Positions 32,442 to 41,678 of a stretch of DNA of 64,000 nucleotides are shown piece by piece. Position numbers and translations under genes: made by a program. Position 1 is the first letter of the stretch; every line of letters begins with the position of its first letter. Source of the DNA: Bryobacteraceae bacterium (GTDB lineage: Bacteria; Acidobacteriota; Terriglobia; Bryobacterales; Bryobacteraceae); contig JAIEMJ010000036.1 of the NCBI GenBank assembly GCA_019752335.1, positions 1 to 64,000 on the forward strand, read 5' to 3'. Under the pieces are notes generated by a model, which was given only the letters and a program-made list of their open reading frames with translations, was not told the DNA's origin and did no database searches.

Positions 32442-33776
32442 ATGAGTACCTCTCTGGACCGCCGCGCTTTTCTGAACGGTTTGGGCGGTGTCGCGCTCGC
32501 GCTGCCGGTACTCGACGCCATGGGCGCCGAGGTTACCCAGGCCCTGCCGCGGCGCTTTTGCGCCCTCTACACTGCGAATGGCATGTCGTTGCCGCGCGCC
32601 GAGCATGGCATTGAGGAGTGGCACTGGTTCCCCACCGCGCAAAACAACGGCGAGTTTGTCTTTGGCAAGTCGACGGAGCCACTCAGTCCGTTTCGCCAGC
32701 AACTCAGCTTCATGGGTGGTTTGCACCACCCCAGCGGCCCCAAGGCGGATCCGCACACCTGCTCCGACATGTGGTTAACCGGGGCGCCCCTGCACAATCC
32801 CAAGCCGGGTACTTACAATTCCGTCGGGCTCGATCAAGTGATCGCTCTGCATACGAAGCAGTATTGCCGCCAGCCGTCCTTGGTGCTCTCGATCGACGCG
32901 GGCACCGGATTCCTTTCGCGTACCGGCACCATTTCGTACAACCTGGAGGGGCGCCCGATTCCCGCGGAAAGCAGCCCCCGCCGCATCTTTGACCGGCTCT
33001 TTCGCGGTGATCGCACTTCGGTAAAGTCCGAACACGAGAAGTTGCAACGGCGTATCAAGTTAGTGGACGCCGTGGTCGCCAGCGCCAAGACGCTCGACCG
33101 TCAGCTCGGCAAGAACGACCGCGAGCGCATGGACCAGTATCTGACCTCGCTGAACGAAGTAGAGTCCCGCCTGATTGCCTCCGAACGTTGGATCGACATT
33201 CCGCTGAAGAAGCAGGACTACTCGCACCTCAATTTGGATGCGACCTCCGAAGGCGAACCCGCCGATTTCTACCGCACGATGTTTGACCTGATTGCTCTGG
33301 CGTTCGACGCCGACATTACGCGTTCCGTCGCCTTCATGCTCAATCGCGAGGACGGCATGGGCATCAGCGATACCTTCCCGCTGAAGCTGGGCCTATCGAA
33401 GACTCACCATAACCTATCGCACGCTACGGATAAAGAAGGGCAGATGCAATTCGGCAAGTATGACCGGTTCCTCAGCGAACAGATTGCCCATTTTCTCACC
33501 CGCCTGAATGGCTACCAGGATCGCCAGGGTTCGGTGCTTGACAATACCATCGTCCTCTTCGGCAGCGGCGCCAGCACTACGCATACGCCGCGTAACTTGC
33601 CCACACTATTGGCTGGCGGCAGGAATATGGGCTTGAGGCACGGGCAGTACTGGCGCAACGGAGAGTCGCGGATGTCGAACCTGTATTTGAGTATTCTGCG
33701 CTCGCTGGCGATTGAGCAGGAGTCCTTCGCGGATAGCACCGGCACGCTGAATAGTCCGGTCTTTAGCCGCGCCTAG
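32442..33776 (+). CDS. DUF1552 family Tat-exported protein
   Basis: The 444-residue protein starts with a twin-arginine type signal ([20 protein letters not shown]). The body matches DUF1552: [50 protein letters not shown], and [18 protein letters not shown] near the end. The fold is sulfatase/alkaline phosphatase-like and the genes almost always follow DUF1592 genes, as here, but the role is not known. There is no Shine-Dalgarno; TAAAAT (32429-32434) sits 7 nt before the ATG, so a separate leaderless transcript is possible besides read-through from the upstream gene. The stop directly abuts the stop of the convergent esterase (CTAGTTA). Confidence 0.92.
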   Translation: MSTSLDRRAFLNGLGGVALALPVLDAMGAEVTQALPRRFCALYTANGMSLPRAEHGIEEWHWFPTAQNNGEFVFGKSTEPLSPFRQQLSFMGGLHHPSGPKADPHTCSDMWLTGAPLHNPKPGTYNSVGLDQVIALHTKQYCRQPSLVLSIDAGTGFLSRTGTISYNLEGRPIPAESSPRRIFDRLFRGDRTSVKSEHEKLQRRIKLVDAVVASAKTLDRQLGKNDRERMDQYLTSLNEVESRLIASERWIDIPLKKQDYSHLNLDATSEGEPADFYRTMFDLIALAFDADITRSVAFMLNREDGMGISDTFPLKLGLSKTHHNLSHATDKEGQMQFGKYDRFLSEQIAHFLTRLNGYQDRQGSVLDNTIVLFGSGASTTHTPRNLPTLLAGGRNMGLRHGQYWRNGESRMSNLYLSILRSLAIEQESFADSTGTLNSPVFSRA

Positions 33777-34724
33777 TTATTCTCCTAAAAGACGCTTGAG
33801 GACTGGTTCCATCGCCGCCGCCCAGCGTTCGTAGCCTGCCGCTGTCGGATGCAGGTAGTCGTTCATGATTTCCGGCCGGATGCTGCCGTCGGCTTCGAGA
33901 AATACCTGGCCAATATCCAAGTAAGTGACATTCATTTGGCCGTCCAACCGGGCGATGGCTCGGTTTACCTCCGCCAGTTTCTCCCGTCCCGCGTTCGGCT
34001 TGGCGCCGCGGGGGAAAATAGCCAGCAGTAGAATACGTGTCTCCGGCAGGCGTCGATGCAGCTCCGCACAGATCGCCCGAATGCCCGTGGCAATTTCGGC
34101 CGCCGAATTCAATCCCGTGTTGTTCGTGCCGATCATCACTACGGCGACCTGGGGATTCATTCCCTCTACTTCGCCATGTTGCAATCGCCACAGGACATTC
34201 TCCGTGCGGTCCCAGCCATAGCCCAAGTTCAATGCTTGGCGGTCGCCATAGTACTTATTCCAGACCTCTGGACCGCGTAGCTTGGCGTCGGCCGGTTCTC
34301 CGCCAAAGAAGTGCGTAATGGAGTCGCCGAGGAAGATCAGCTTCGGTTGCCGCGTGCGCACCAGACGCAAAATGGACTCGTGGCGGCTCACCCAGTCGTA
34401 GCTCTTCCAGTCGCGGTTCTGCGTCACCGGCACGATCGTGGAAGGCTCTCCTGCGGCACGCACCAGGCTGGAGACCTCGCTCGTCTCGACGCCATCGGCC
34501 GAGAACGTTCGCGCCTTCAGCGTGCGGCCTACGGGTAGGTCAACGGGCGCCAGATACACGCCTGCCGAGCGGTCCGGGTCACTGCCATCCAACGTATAAC
34601 GGACAATCGCCGTGGGGGTAGCGCAGGTTACCGCAACACGGCCATCGGGCAGGGTAGAGATCACCGCCGGAGCTACTTCGGCTAGTAAGCTCGTGCCATA
34701 GAACGCAAGGAAAAAGAGCCGCAT
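33777..34724 (-). CDS. Secreted GDSL/SGNH esterase with N-terminal chitobiase-like domain
   Basis: The 315-residue protein has a short signal peptide (MRLFFLAFYGTSLLAEV). Residues about 20-90 form a chitobiase/beta-hexosaminidase C-terminal-type domain (IVRYTLDGSDPDRSAGVYLAP). The SGNH hydrolase domain begins with IFLGDSITHFF (catalytic Ser in GDSI), followed by GYGWDRTENVLWRL (Gly block), VVMIGTNNTG (Asn block) and the C-terminal Asp/His in DYLHPTAAGYERW. It resembles platelet-activating-factor acetylhydrolase-like carbohydrate esterases. The likely role is deacetylation of polysaccharide or lipid outside the cytoplasm. CATAAT lies 5 nt upstream of the ATG without a Shine-Dalgarno. Confidence 0.9.
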   Translation of the reverse strand: MRLFFLAFYGTSLLAEVAPAVISTLPDGRVAVTCATPTAIVRYTLDGSDPDRSAGVYLAPVDLPVGRTLKARTFSADGVETSEVSSLVRAAGEPSTIVPVTQNRDWKSYDWVSRHESILRLVRTRQPKLIFLGDSITHFFGGEPADAKLRGPEVWNKYYGDRQALNLGYGWDRTENVLWRLQHGEVEGMNPQVAVVMIGTNNTGLNSAAEIATGIRAICAELHRRLPETRILLLAIFPRGAKPNAGREKLAEVNRAIARLDGQMNVTYLDIGQVFLEADGSIRPEIMNDYLHPTAAGYERWAAAMEPVLKRLLGE

Positions 34725-34774
34725 GCCATATTATGTCTCAGGAACCAGAGCGACCGGTGCGGTGTCAGTGAGGT

Positions 34775-35152
34775 ATGACTACTGGCTCAAGACGCTCCAT
34801 CATCAACATCACCCCGCTCATCGATATCCTGCTCGTTCTGATGATGATCATGATGGTGATCACGCCGATCGCTTCGCACGGACTACCGGCCGCGGTGCCC
34901 GAGCGCAGTAAGGATCAGGCACCGGCGGAAACCCCTCTGGTGCTGCGCATCGATCGTGATTCGCAGCTTTGGCTGAACCAGGAACGGCTACGCGAGGCCG
35001 ACTTCGCGCCACGCCTCACCCAGTTGCTTGCCCGCCGCGCGGACGCCGTCTTGTTCATTCAAGGCGACGCCGAGTTACCCTTCGCCGCCGTCGCCTCCGT
35101 GGTGGACCGCGCGCGAGGCGTAGGCTTTACGCGCGCCGCGATTCTGCCTTAA
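34775..35152 (+). CDS. ExbD/TolR-like protein without partner genes
   Basis: The 125-residue protein begins MTTGSRRSIINITPLIDILL, with one membrane helix (about residues 12-33, LIDILLVLMMIMMVITP) followed by a periplasmic domain with LVLRIDRDSQLWLNQERL and VLFIQGDAELPFAAVASVVD. NITPLIDILLVL contains the conserved membrane Asp used for proton-driven energy transfer with ExbB/TolQ. No exbB, tolQ or tonB gene is adjacent, but the next gene on the opposite strand is a TonB-dependent receptor. Length and domain are normal for ExbD. Its TAA and the TAA of the convergent receptor share the palindrome TTAA (35149-35152). Confidence 0.88.
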   Translation: MTTGSRRSIINITPLIDILLVLMMIMMVITPIASHGLPAAVPERSKDQAPAETPLVLRIDRDSQLWLNQERLREADFAPRLTQLLARRADAVLFIQGDAELPFAAVASVVDRARGVGFTRAAILP

Positions 35153-38100
35153 TAGGCTAAGCGCACGCCGAACTGAATATTCCGCGGATTGCCGCCCAGC
35201 ACGATTTGGCCAAAGAGCGGATTCGAAACGTCCATCGTGGCGCCGCGCGCGTCAAGCGCGGGGTTATTGAAGACGTTATAGAATTCCGCCCGGAATTGTA
35301 AGTTGAAGCGTTCCTTGAAAGGATTGTTCTTGATGAGGGACCAATCGAAATTCACGCGCCCCGGTCCGCGCAGCCGTGGCTGCGAAAGTGAATCCGTCGG
35401 CACGGTAAAGGGCGCCGCGCGTTCAAAGGCAGAGGTATCGAACCACCGCGTGAGGGACTGTTGCCCGTCCGGCAGCACCGGATCCTTCAATCGGTTCGCT
35501 CGCCCATTCGTGGAGACGAAGTTGAAGAGATTCGTTTGATCGGGCGCGGTGATCAGCACGGGCCGGCCCTTTTGCAATACCGTAATGCCACTAATTTCCC
35601 AGTTACCCAGCGCTTTCGCGCCAAACCCCGTATTCATCCAACGCTTGCCCTTGCCAAAAGGAAAATCGTAAAGATAGCTCAGCACAATGCGCTGCGGAAT
35701 ATCGTTCGCCTCGATACCTTTGTTGTAGCGAGCGTTATAAAGTGCATTCGACGGCCCCACCACCCAGGTATTCGATTGGGCGGTGCTGGCAATGGTTTTC
35801 GAAATCGTATAGCCGAGCGAAACCGTCATGCCTTGCGAATACTGCTTCTCCACGCGGAAGGTGGCGCTCTGATAGCTGAGGTCGCCGTAAGGATCGCGGA
35901 AGATCAGCAGGTCCAGAAATTGCGGAAACGGCCGCAGTAACTGCCGCCGCTGAATGGTGGGGCCCGCAAGAGCTCCGGCGGCGATCTTACCGAAGAAGGG
36001 ATTCGGCACCGGCTGCAGAAGCGACGCGCCAAACGCCAGGTCATCCGGACTATTCTGATTGCGCTGCCGATTCCAGTAAAGGTGCGTGGTCTTCGAGCCG
36101 ATGTAAGCCGCCTCAACCATCAAATCCTTTTTCACCATCCGCTGGATGGACAAGGACCAATTGCCGATATAGGCATTCGGACGGTATCGCGTATCCGCGC
36201 GAACATTCTGGCCGGCAAAGTTGGTATTCCGGTCTGGCACAATAATGCCGCCCGCGAATGGATTGGACCAGGAGCCACCCTCTGGTGGCGTGTTCGGCAA
36301 GGCGTTCGGCTGCCCGAGGAAAAGAGCGTTCGAGAGAAAACTGCCGTTGCCGAAGTCCGTCGCCGCGGCGTTCACGCCGACGAACGTCGCAAAGAAGATG
36401 GCCGCGCCAGAGCGGATCACCGTTTTGTCGTTGACTTGCCAGGCCAAACCCACCCGCGGCGAGAAGTTCTTCCGGTTGGGGTCGCTCTGATAGCCGCCCG
36501 GCTCAATCAGCTTGAACGTCCCGCGCGAGCCTGTCACCGGGTCGTTGTTCTTCCAATCGATATAGCCGATCTGTCCGAACTTCTCCGCGTAGGGGGACGT
36601 GTACTCGTAGCGCAGCCCCAGGTTGAGAGTTAAACGATTCGTCACCCGCCAATCATCCTGAAAGTATCCGCCGTAGTATCTCTGGTAGAGAAACAGCGGC
36701 CGGGTAATCGTAATGGCGCCCGCCTGCGGCGTGCCCAGCAGGAAGCTAGCGAAGCCGTTGCCGCCGTTCAGAGTAGTTACGGTCGGGTCAGGCCCTTGGC
36801 TGTAAAGCCGGTCAAAAATATATTGGCCAGAAGATTGCTGCGAATTGAAGGCATTCAACTTGATCAACTGATGCTCAATGCCCGCTTTGAACTTGTGGCG
36901 CGTCCGAATAATCGTGAAGTGATATTGCGCGTGCCAAGTGTCTTGGGGATTCAGGTTTCTACCCACGCCCCCGAGTTGGTCGAACTCATTGGGCGCGGCG
37001 CCCGTCACCGCGAGGCCCGCGCCCTGCGCGTAGGTCTGGATCGATACTTGCGGGAATTGGTTGAAGAGAATATTCCGCGTCACGCTGGAGGGAAAGCCAA
37101 GGCGAGCCACGTCGAAGCCTTCGGACAGGGGCGCCGAATCGAATTGCAAACGCGTGTAACTAATGCGGCCCTCTCCCAGGATATTCGGGCTAAAGGTGGA
37201 GGTGAGGCTGATTAACGCGCTGTTCGCTGGATTGGAACTGATGCTCCGTGGCGGAAACGCCGGATTCAGCGCGGCAGACGTCGTCGACTTATTCTCGCGG
37301 CCTCCATAGCGTCCATAGAGGCGATGTTTGTCGTTGATGATGTGATCGATGCGCCCGAACCAGCTATCAACGTTGTTTATCGCTTTGCCGGCGCGGAAGT
37401 AGTTATTCACCAGCGCGGCGCCCTCTCCCTGGCGGTTACTATCTCCCCAGAACGGAATCACGTTCCGGGAGATCGGATGAATGCGGCCGCTAGGTATCTG
37501 GTTATTGGGGAAAGCATCGCGAATGAAGTTGCCGGGGCGAGTGGGGTCCGGCCGCGTAGTCAAGTAATCGTAGACGACGTTCAAACGGCCGGTCCGGTCA
37601 AAGGTCTGGGAAAAATCGCCGGCCTTTTGTAACTGCGTCGGCACCGTCAATAAGGCTTGGTCTGGACTCCCCTGCCGCACGCCCTCGTAAGCGGCAAAGT
37701 AGAAAGTCCGGTTCTTCCTGATTGGGCCGCCGATCGTGGCGCCGAACTCATTGCGTTGAAAAAGCCCCTTGGGTACGCGATTGCGATTATTCTGCCAGCT
37801 ATTCGCGTTCAGATGGTCGTTTCGGAGAAACTCCCATCCCACGCCGTGAATGGCATTCGTACCATTCTTGGTAGTCATATTGACGATGCCGCCGGCTGCC
37901 CGGCCGAACTCCGCCGAGTAATTTGAAGTCTCTACCTTGAATTCGCCCACGGCCTCGATCGGTACGGTATACGCATTGCCCGATTCGGTGGTGCCCCGGC
38001 TTTCGCCTCCGTCGATCAGCACACCGTTCTGCTGCGCGAGGCCGCCGTTAATCTGCGCGGTGGTGCTGACGCCGATAATGTCGCCGCCCGTAGCGCGTTG

Positions 38101-38589
38101 TCCCGAAGTTGGTAGCACTCCGGCCGCGGTCGCCGCAAGAGCCAGCGGGTTTCGGCCCAGAATGGGCAATTCCACCACGCGACGGCCTTCCACCACTTTG
38201 CTCAGGCCGGACGTCTGCGCCTCCAGTTGCACCTGTGACGCGACTACCTCCACCGCCTCGGTGACCGTGCCCACCTCCAACTTGAGGTTGATGGTCGCTT
38301 GCAGGCCGACGGTCAGGTTTAAGCCAGTCACGCGGGCGGGCCGGAAACCAGTCTTGTCGGCGTTTACCTCGTAGTCGCCAGGTGGCAAGGCCGGGACGTA
38401 GTAGATTCCGGCGGAGTTCGTCTCTGCGCGGCTGGTGATATTCGTCTGGACGTTGCGGACAGACACACGAACGCCGGGAATGATGGCGGAAGTGGAATCC
38501 GTGACGGTGCCGGTGATGGTGCAACGCTCACCTTGCGGGTACGCGGCCGTGGTCAAAAGCAAGAAGATAGCAATGTGTCTTGAGTGCAT
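35149..38589 (-). CDS. Oar-like TonB-dependent receptor 2
   Basis: The 1146-residue protein has a signal peptide (MHSRHIAIFLLLTTAAYPQ), a carboxypeptidase-regulatory-like domain (ITGTVTDSTSAIIPGVRVSV, LPPGDYEVNADKTGF), a plug domain (VVELPILGRNPLALAATAAG, NGGLAQQNGVLIDGGESRG, YSAEFGRAAGGIVNM) and a barrel ending in FGVRLAY. The cargo is unknown. It has no SusD partner. The gene stands alone between the ExbD-like gene (convergent) and the acyltransferase-membrane fusion gene 67 nt downstream of 38589 in the opposite sense of transcription order. Codon use looks like that of its neighbours. Confidence 0.9.
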   Translation of the reverse strand: MHSRHIAIFLLLTTAAYPQGERCTITGTVTDSTSAIIPGVRVSVRNVQTNITSRAETNSAGIYYVPALPPGDYEVNADKTGFRPARVTGLNLTVGLQATINLKLEVGTVTEAVEVVASQVQLEAQTSGLSKVVEGRRVVELPILGRNPLALAATAAGVLPTSGQRATGGDIIGVSTTAQINGGLAQQNGVLIDGGESRGTTESGNAYTVPIEAVGEFKVETSNYSAEFGRAAGGIVNMTTKNGTNAIHGVGWEFLRNDHLNANSWQNNRNRVPKGLFQRNEFGATIGGPIRKNRTFYFAAYEGVRQGSPDQALLTVPTQLQKAGDFSQTFDRTGRLNVVYDYLTTRPDPTRPGNFIRDAFPNNQIPSGRIHPISRNVIPFWGDSNRQGEGAALVNNYFRAGKAINNVDSWFGRIDHIINDKHRLYGRYGGRENKSTTSAALNPAFPPRSISSNPANSALISLTSTFSPNILGEGRISYTRLQFDSAPLSEGFDVARLGFPSSVTRNILFNQFPQVSIQTYAQGAGLAVTGAAPNEFDQLGGVGRNLNPQDTWHAQYHFTIIRTRHKFKAGIEHQLIKLNAFNSQQSSGQYIFDRLYSQGPDPTVTTLNGGNGFASFLLGTPQAGAITITRPLFLYQRYYGGYFQDDWRVTNRLTLNLGLRYEYTSPYAEKFGQIGYIDWKNNDPVTGSRGTFKLIEPGGYQSDPNRKNFSPRVGLAWQVNDKTVIRSGAAIFFATFVGVNAAATDFGNGSFLSNALFLGQPNALPNTPPEGGSWSNPFAGGIIVPDRNTNFAGQNVRADTRYRPNAYIGNWSLSIQRMVKKDLMVEAAYIGSKTTHLYWNRQRNQNSPDDLAFGASLLQPVPNPFFGKIAAGALAGPTIQRRQLLRPFPQFLDLLIFRDPYGDLSYQSATFRVEKQYSQGMTVSLGYTISKTIASTAQSNTWVVGPSNALYNARYNKGIEANDIPQRIVLSYLYDFPFGKGKRWMNTGFGAKALGNWEISGITVLQKGRPVLITAPDQTNLFNFVSTNGRANRLKDPVLPDGQQSLTRWFDTSAFERAAPFTVPTDSLSQPRLRGPGRVNFDWSLIKNNPFKERFNLQFRAEFYNVFNNPALDARGATMDVSNPLFGQIVLGGNPRNIQFGVRLAY

Positions 38590-38656
38590 GAAACCCTCGT
38601 GGGAGAGATTCTATGCCACGAGCATTCCGGCGTCAAGCGGCCTGAACCGGGTTTGT

Positions 38657-40354
38657 CTATTCCGCTGCCTGCACCGTCTCCGCAAGCGACGAACTGCGGG
38701 AGACCACTTTGTCCCAGTAACGATATGTGCCATACATGGCGGGCATCGCGACGAGCGTGGCCAGTAAGGCCGGCGAGTCCCCGGACTGCAGGATTAGTGC
38801 CGCCACGACACCGCCCGCTAGATAATAGGGGGCGCTCCAGAAGTGACATTCTTTCCACAGGCCAAGAATCTCGCGTCCTTGCAGCAACGCGAGCACCGCG
38901 GAAACGAGTCCCGAGTTCGCCAGAAAGAGAGTTACCGCTCCGCAACTAAGTGGGAGAAATAGAGAGTCGGCGTAAGTTAGATGAAACACGCCGTACGCCG
39001 CCATAGTGCTAAGTCCGACGGCGGCTGAGTTAAAGAGAACCTGCAACAGCTTCGGTTGTTCCCGCGGCCGCCAGTAAGACTCGAACAGCGTCGAGAGCAA
39101 TCCGATCGACAGCGTCTCCGTCCAAGAGAGATGGGCGAATGAAATCAGCGTAACCAGGAAATTCGCGGCCATGGTGCTGTTCATGCCGGGGAGGCGAATT
39201 TTCATCGTGCCGGACAAGATCGCCAGCACGAGGAATCCCGTCCACACCAACAAACTCTCACTCGACCATTGCGTTGCTGCCACTGCCGCACCCAGCGCAC
39301 CGGCAGAAATCACGCCATGGACGTAACGGCGCGCCACGACGGGCAACGTGGATCCGCTCACATCCTCTACGGCATCAGCAACCAGAGTCCTTGCCGTTTG
39401 GAAAGTTCTCACCCACGGCGCCGGTTCCGCATCGGCAGGCGGCGGATTCCAGCCGGCGAAGATTCTACCCGCTTGCACGACGCGGCGATTCTCCGGGAAA
39501 GCTTCACACGCCAAACGCAGGCTGCTACGCACCGGACTCGACGTGACGAGGGGGTTCGCCAGGGGATGCATCTGCACCACCAGGCGGTAAGGTTCCACCT
39601 CATAGCCGAAGCGCGTTTTGTAGTCGTGTAAGCCAGGGTTCGGCGCCAAGGGGAAAGGGCTATTCAGGATTCCTTGCACTTCCGGGTCACCGGCGGCCCG
39701 CTCCAGTGAATAGTAGTCGAGGGCGTGATTGGGGAAGCTCTTCAGCAGTCCCACGCGAGAATTCTGATAGAGAGCGTACCACCAGCCATCCGCCCGGCAT
39801 TCGATGGAGTAACCCGCCAAGGTATTTTCAACAAACGCGCCAGTGATCGACATTCCCGGTGTGCGTTCGACGGCCTCGACAAAGCGGCGCCACGGCGCGG
39901 CTTCGCCGAACTCGGGATTGTAGCGGCCCTGGCGTTCCATCGTCTCGCGGTTCAGGTCAATGCCCAGGGTGAATAAGTCGCTGCTGCTCAATTCGCGCAG
40001 TTGGCATTGTTCCAAGCCGCGACGGACGGAATTCCGCAGCTTCCGGTCTAAACTTTCGAGGCCAAAGGCCTGCTTCTTCCAAAGGTAGTAGCCGCTCTCC
40101 ATGCCTTCGCCGGTCCGCGTAGGATAGCGGGCGGCAACCATCTTTTGTGACCACAGGAGGCGGCCGATCTCTTCGTGGTCCTGATCTACGGTGATCTGTT
40201 CGGGTACGGTCATCAAGAAGCGGCTCTCGTGGCTAAAGGGGGTCCACCAGGCGCCGGCCGCGCGGTATACCGGCAATCCACGGAGTTGAGCGAAGTTGGC
40301 GAGCGTTTGTCCGAGTTGGCTATTCAGCAATGTCACAATCCTCTTACACAGCAT
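38657..40354 (-). CDS. FemAB/GNAT-like acyltransferase fused to polytopic membrane domain
   Basis: The 565-residue protein joins two parts. Residues about 1-270 resemble FemAB/GNAT-fold acyltransferases: LRNSVRRGLEQCQLREL, RETMERQGRYNPEF, GAFVENTLAGYSIE, WWYALYQNSRVGLL and FPNHALDYYSLERA, then LHDYKTRFGYEVEPYRLVV. Residues about 335-550 hold six or seven membrane helices with KIRLPGMNSTMAANFLVTLI, LSIGLLSTLFESYWRP and QVLFNSAAVGLSTMAAYGVF, a pattern I associate with the N-terminal membrane domain of some GGDEF and HD-GYP proteins. The fusion is unusual. It is divergent (109 bp) from an ATP-grasp ligase and PAP2 phosphatase, which suggests joint work on a membrane or surface conjugate. The acyl donor is unknown. 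Confidence 0.65.
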   Translation of the reverse strand: MLCKRIVTLLNSQLGQTLANFAQLRGLPVYRAAGAWWTPFSHESRFLMTVPEQITVDQDHEEIGRLLWSQKMVAARYPTRTGEGMESGYYLWKKQAFGLESLDRKLRNSVRRGLEQCQLRELSSSDLFTLGIDLNRETMERQGRYNPEFGEAAPWRRFVEAVERTPGMSITGAFVENTLAGYSIECRADGWWYALYQNSRVGLLKSFPNHALDYYSLERAAGDPEVQGILNSPFPLAPNPGLHDYKTRFGYEVEPYRLVVQMHPLANPLVTSSPVRSSLRLACEAFPENRRVVQAGRIFAGWNPPPADAEPAPWVRTFQTARTLVADAVEDVSGSTLPVVARRYVHGVISAGALGAAVAATQWSSESLLVWTGFLVLAILSGTMKIRLPGMNSTMAANFLVTLISFAHLSWTETLSIGLLSTLFESYWRPREQPKLLQVLFNSAAVGLSTMAAYGVFHLTYADSLFLPLSCGAVTLFLANSGLVSAVLALLQGREILGLWKECHFWSAPYYLAGGVVAALILQSGDSPALLATLVAMPAMYGTYRYWDKVVSRSSSLAETVQAAE

Positions 40355-40463
40355 GCCGGACGGCCACCAAACGCAACAGAACTCTTAGTACCAAACCATT
40401 GGATTGCTTACTTAGTTCTAAGGTCCAATTGCGGGCAGCGCCGGTATCTGGCTCAATACCGAT

Positions 40464-41678
40464 ATGACGGATCTCAGCGGAGCAAGCGTGCTGGTGGTGC
40501 ACGGGGGCGGACATATTGACTTAGCGATTACGCGTTCTCTCGGCCGCGCCGGTGCGAAAGTGATCGTCGGCTCGCCGATGGGTATGGGTTCTGCCCGATA
40601 TTCGCGGTACGCCGCTGGCATTTTGGAATTCTCTTCGCGAGATCTTCGCCAAGTCGCTCAGGAGTGTCTGGAGTTCGTCCAACGCGAGGCGGTTACTCAC
40701 ATCATCACCCCGGAGGAATCGCTCATCGTGCATCTGAATGCGCTGCGCGGCGAAATTGAAAAACATGCCATCCTGCTGTTTCCAGATCGAGAGGCATTCG
40801 CGGAGTGCCTCCACAAGGACCGCACTCTCGAGCGCGCTGAGCGCCTCGGGATTCCGGCGCCGCGCACCCATGTACCGAAGTCGCTTGACGATCTAGAACC
40901 TTGCCGCGCTTGGGTCTATCCCGTGGTCTTCAAGCCGAACCATCGCGACCCCCGCCTTCGTCACCCGGGGGCGCAAGACTATATTGCGGCCTACGCCTCC
41001 AGCTACGACGATCTCTGTGCCCAGGTTGGCGCCTTAGGGCCCCACGCCGACCCCCCGATGATCCAGGAGTTCGCGGCCGGCGAAGGCGTCGGCATTGAGG
41101 TTTTGATGCGTCAGGGTGAACCTCTTTTTCTCTTTCAGCATCGGCGTTTGCGCGAGAAGCCTGCCACCGGCGGCATTAGCGTGCTTTGCGAGTCCGAGAC
41201 GCTCTGTCCCGCCTTGGCGGACTACGCCGTTCGCTTGCTCCGCGATATGAACTGGGACGGCGTGGCGATGGTGGAGTTCCGGCAGGACCCGGCCACCGGC
41301 GCGGCGATGCTCCTGGAAGTGAACGGCCGCTTTTGGGGCTCCTTGCCGCTGGCGATTCAAGCGGGAGCCGACTTTCCCGCCGAGTTACTCCGCTCCCGGA
41401 TGGATCCCACTTACCGGCCTCGGCAGTTCTACCGGATCGGCACTCGCTGCCGCTCCTTGGCGCACGATACCTCCGCCCTCGTTGAGATTCTGCGCACAGG
41501 CTGCCGTCCGCGCCTCGCTGCCGTGTGCAAATACCTGGCCGGCTTCGCCCCCACGGTTGGCGGCTATGTGTGGTCGGCGGATGACCCCGCGCCCGGTCTC
41601 TTGCATCCCTGGCAACGAATGTCCCGCATCGGCAGCAAGCCGGTTCCCACCAGCTTTACCCGAAAGGTAAATTCCTAA
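40464..41678 (+). CDS. ATP-grasp domain carboxylate ligase
   Basis: The 404-residue protein has a pre-ATP-grasp Rossmann-like domain at the start (ASVLVVHGGGHIDLAITRSLGRAGAKV, about residues 7-33 in parts) followed by an ATP-grasp domain. Nucleotide contacts are in YPVVFKPNHRD (Lys at about 155) and MIQEFAAGEG, and the magnesium motif is LLEVNGRFWG (Glu and Asn). The overall wording resembles carbamoyl-phosphate-synthase-like ligases found in surface polysaccharide and peptide-conjugate clusters. It would couple ATP hydrolysis to amide or ester formation on a carboxylate. It overlaps the PAP2 gene by one base (TAATG). The substrate is not known. Confidence 0.85.
   Translation: MTDLSGASVLVVHGGGHIDLAITRSLGRAGAKVIVGSPMGMGSARYSRYAAGILEFSSRDLRQVAQECLEFVQREAVTHIITPEESLIVHLNALRGEIEKHAILLFPDREAFAECLHKDRTLERAERLGIPAPRTHVPKSLDDLEPCRAWVYPVVFKPNHRDPRLRHPGAQDYIAAYASSYDDLCAQVGALGPHADPPMIQEFAAGEGVGIEVLMRQGEPLFLFQHRRLREKPATGGISVLCESETLCPALADYAVRLLRDMNWDGVAMVEFRQDPATGAAMLLEVNGRFWGSLPLAIQAGADFPAELLRSRMDPTYRPRQFYRIGTRCRSLAHDTSALVEILRTGCRPRLAAVCKYLAGFAPTVGGYVWSADDPAPGLLHPWQRMSRIGSKPVPTSFTRKVNS

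Noticed and set aside
40411-40422. CTTAGTTCTAAG palindrome between the fusion gene and the ATP-grasp gene
   Set aside because: Short, not at a clear promoter position, and no regulator gene is adjacent.
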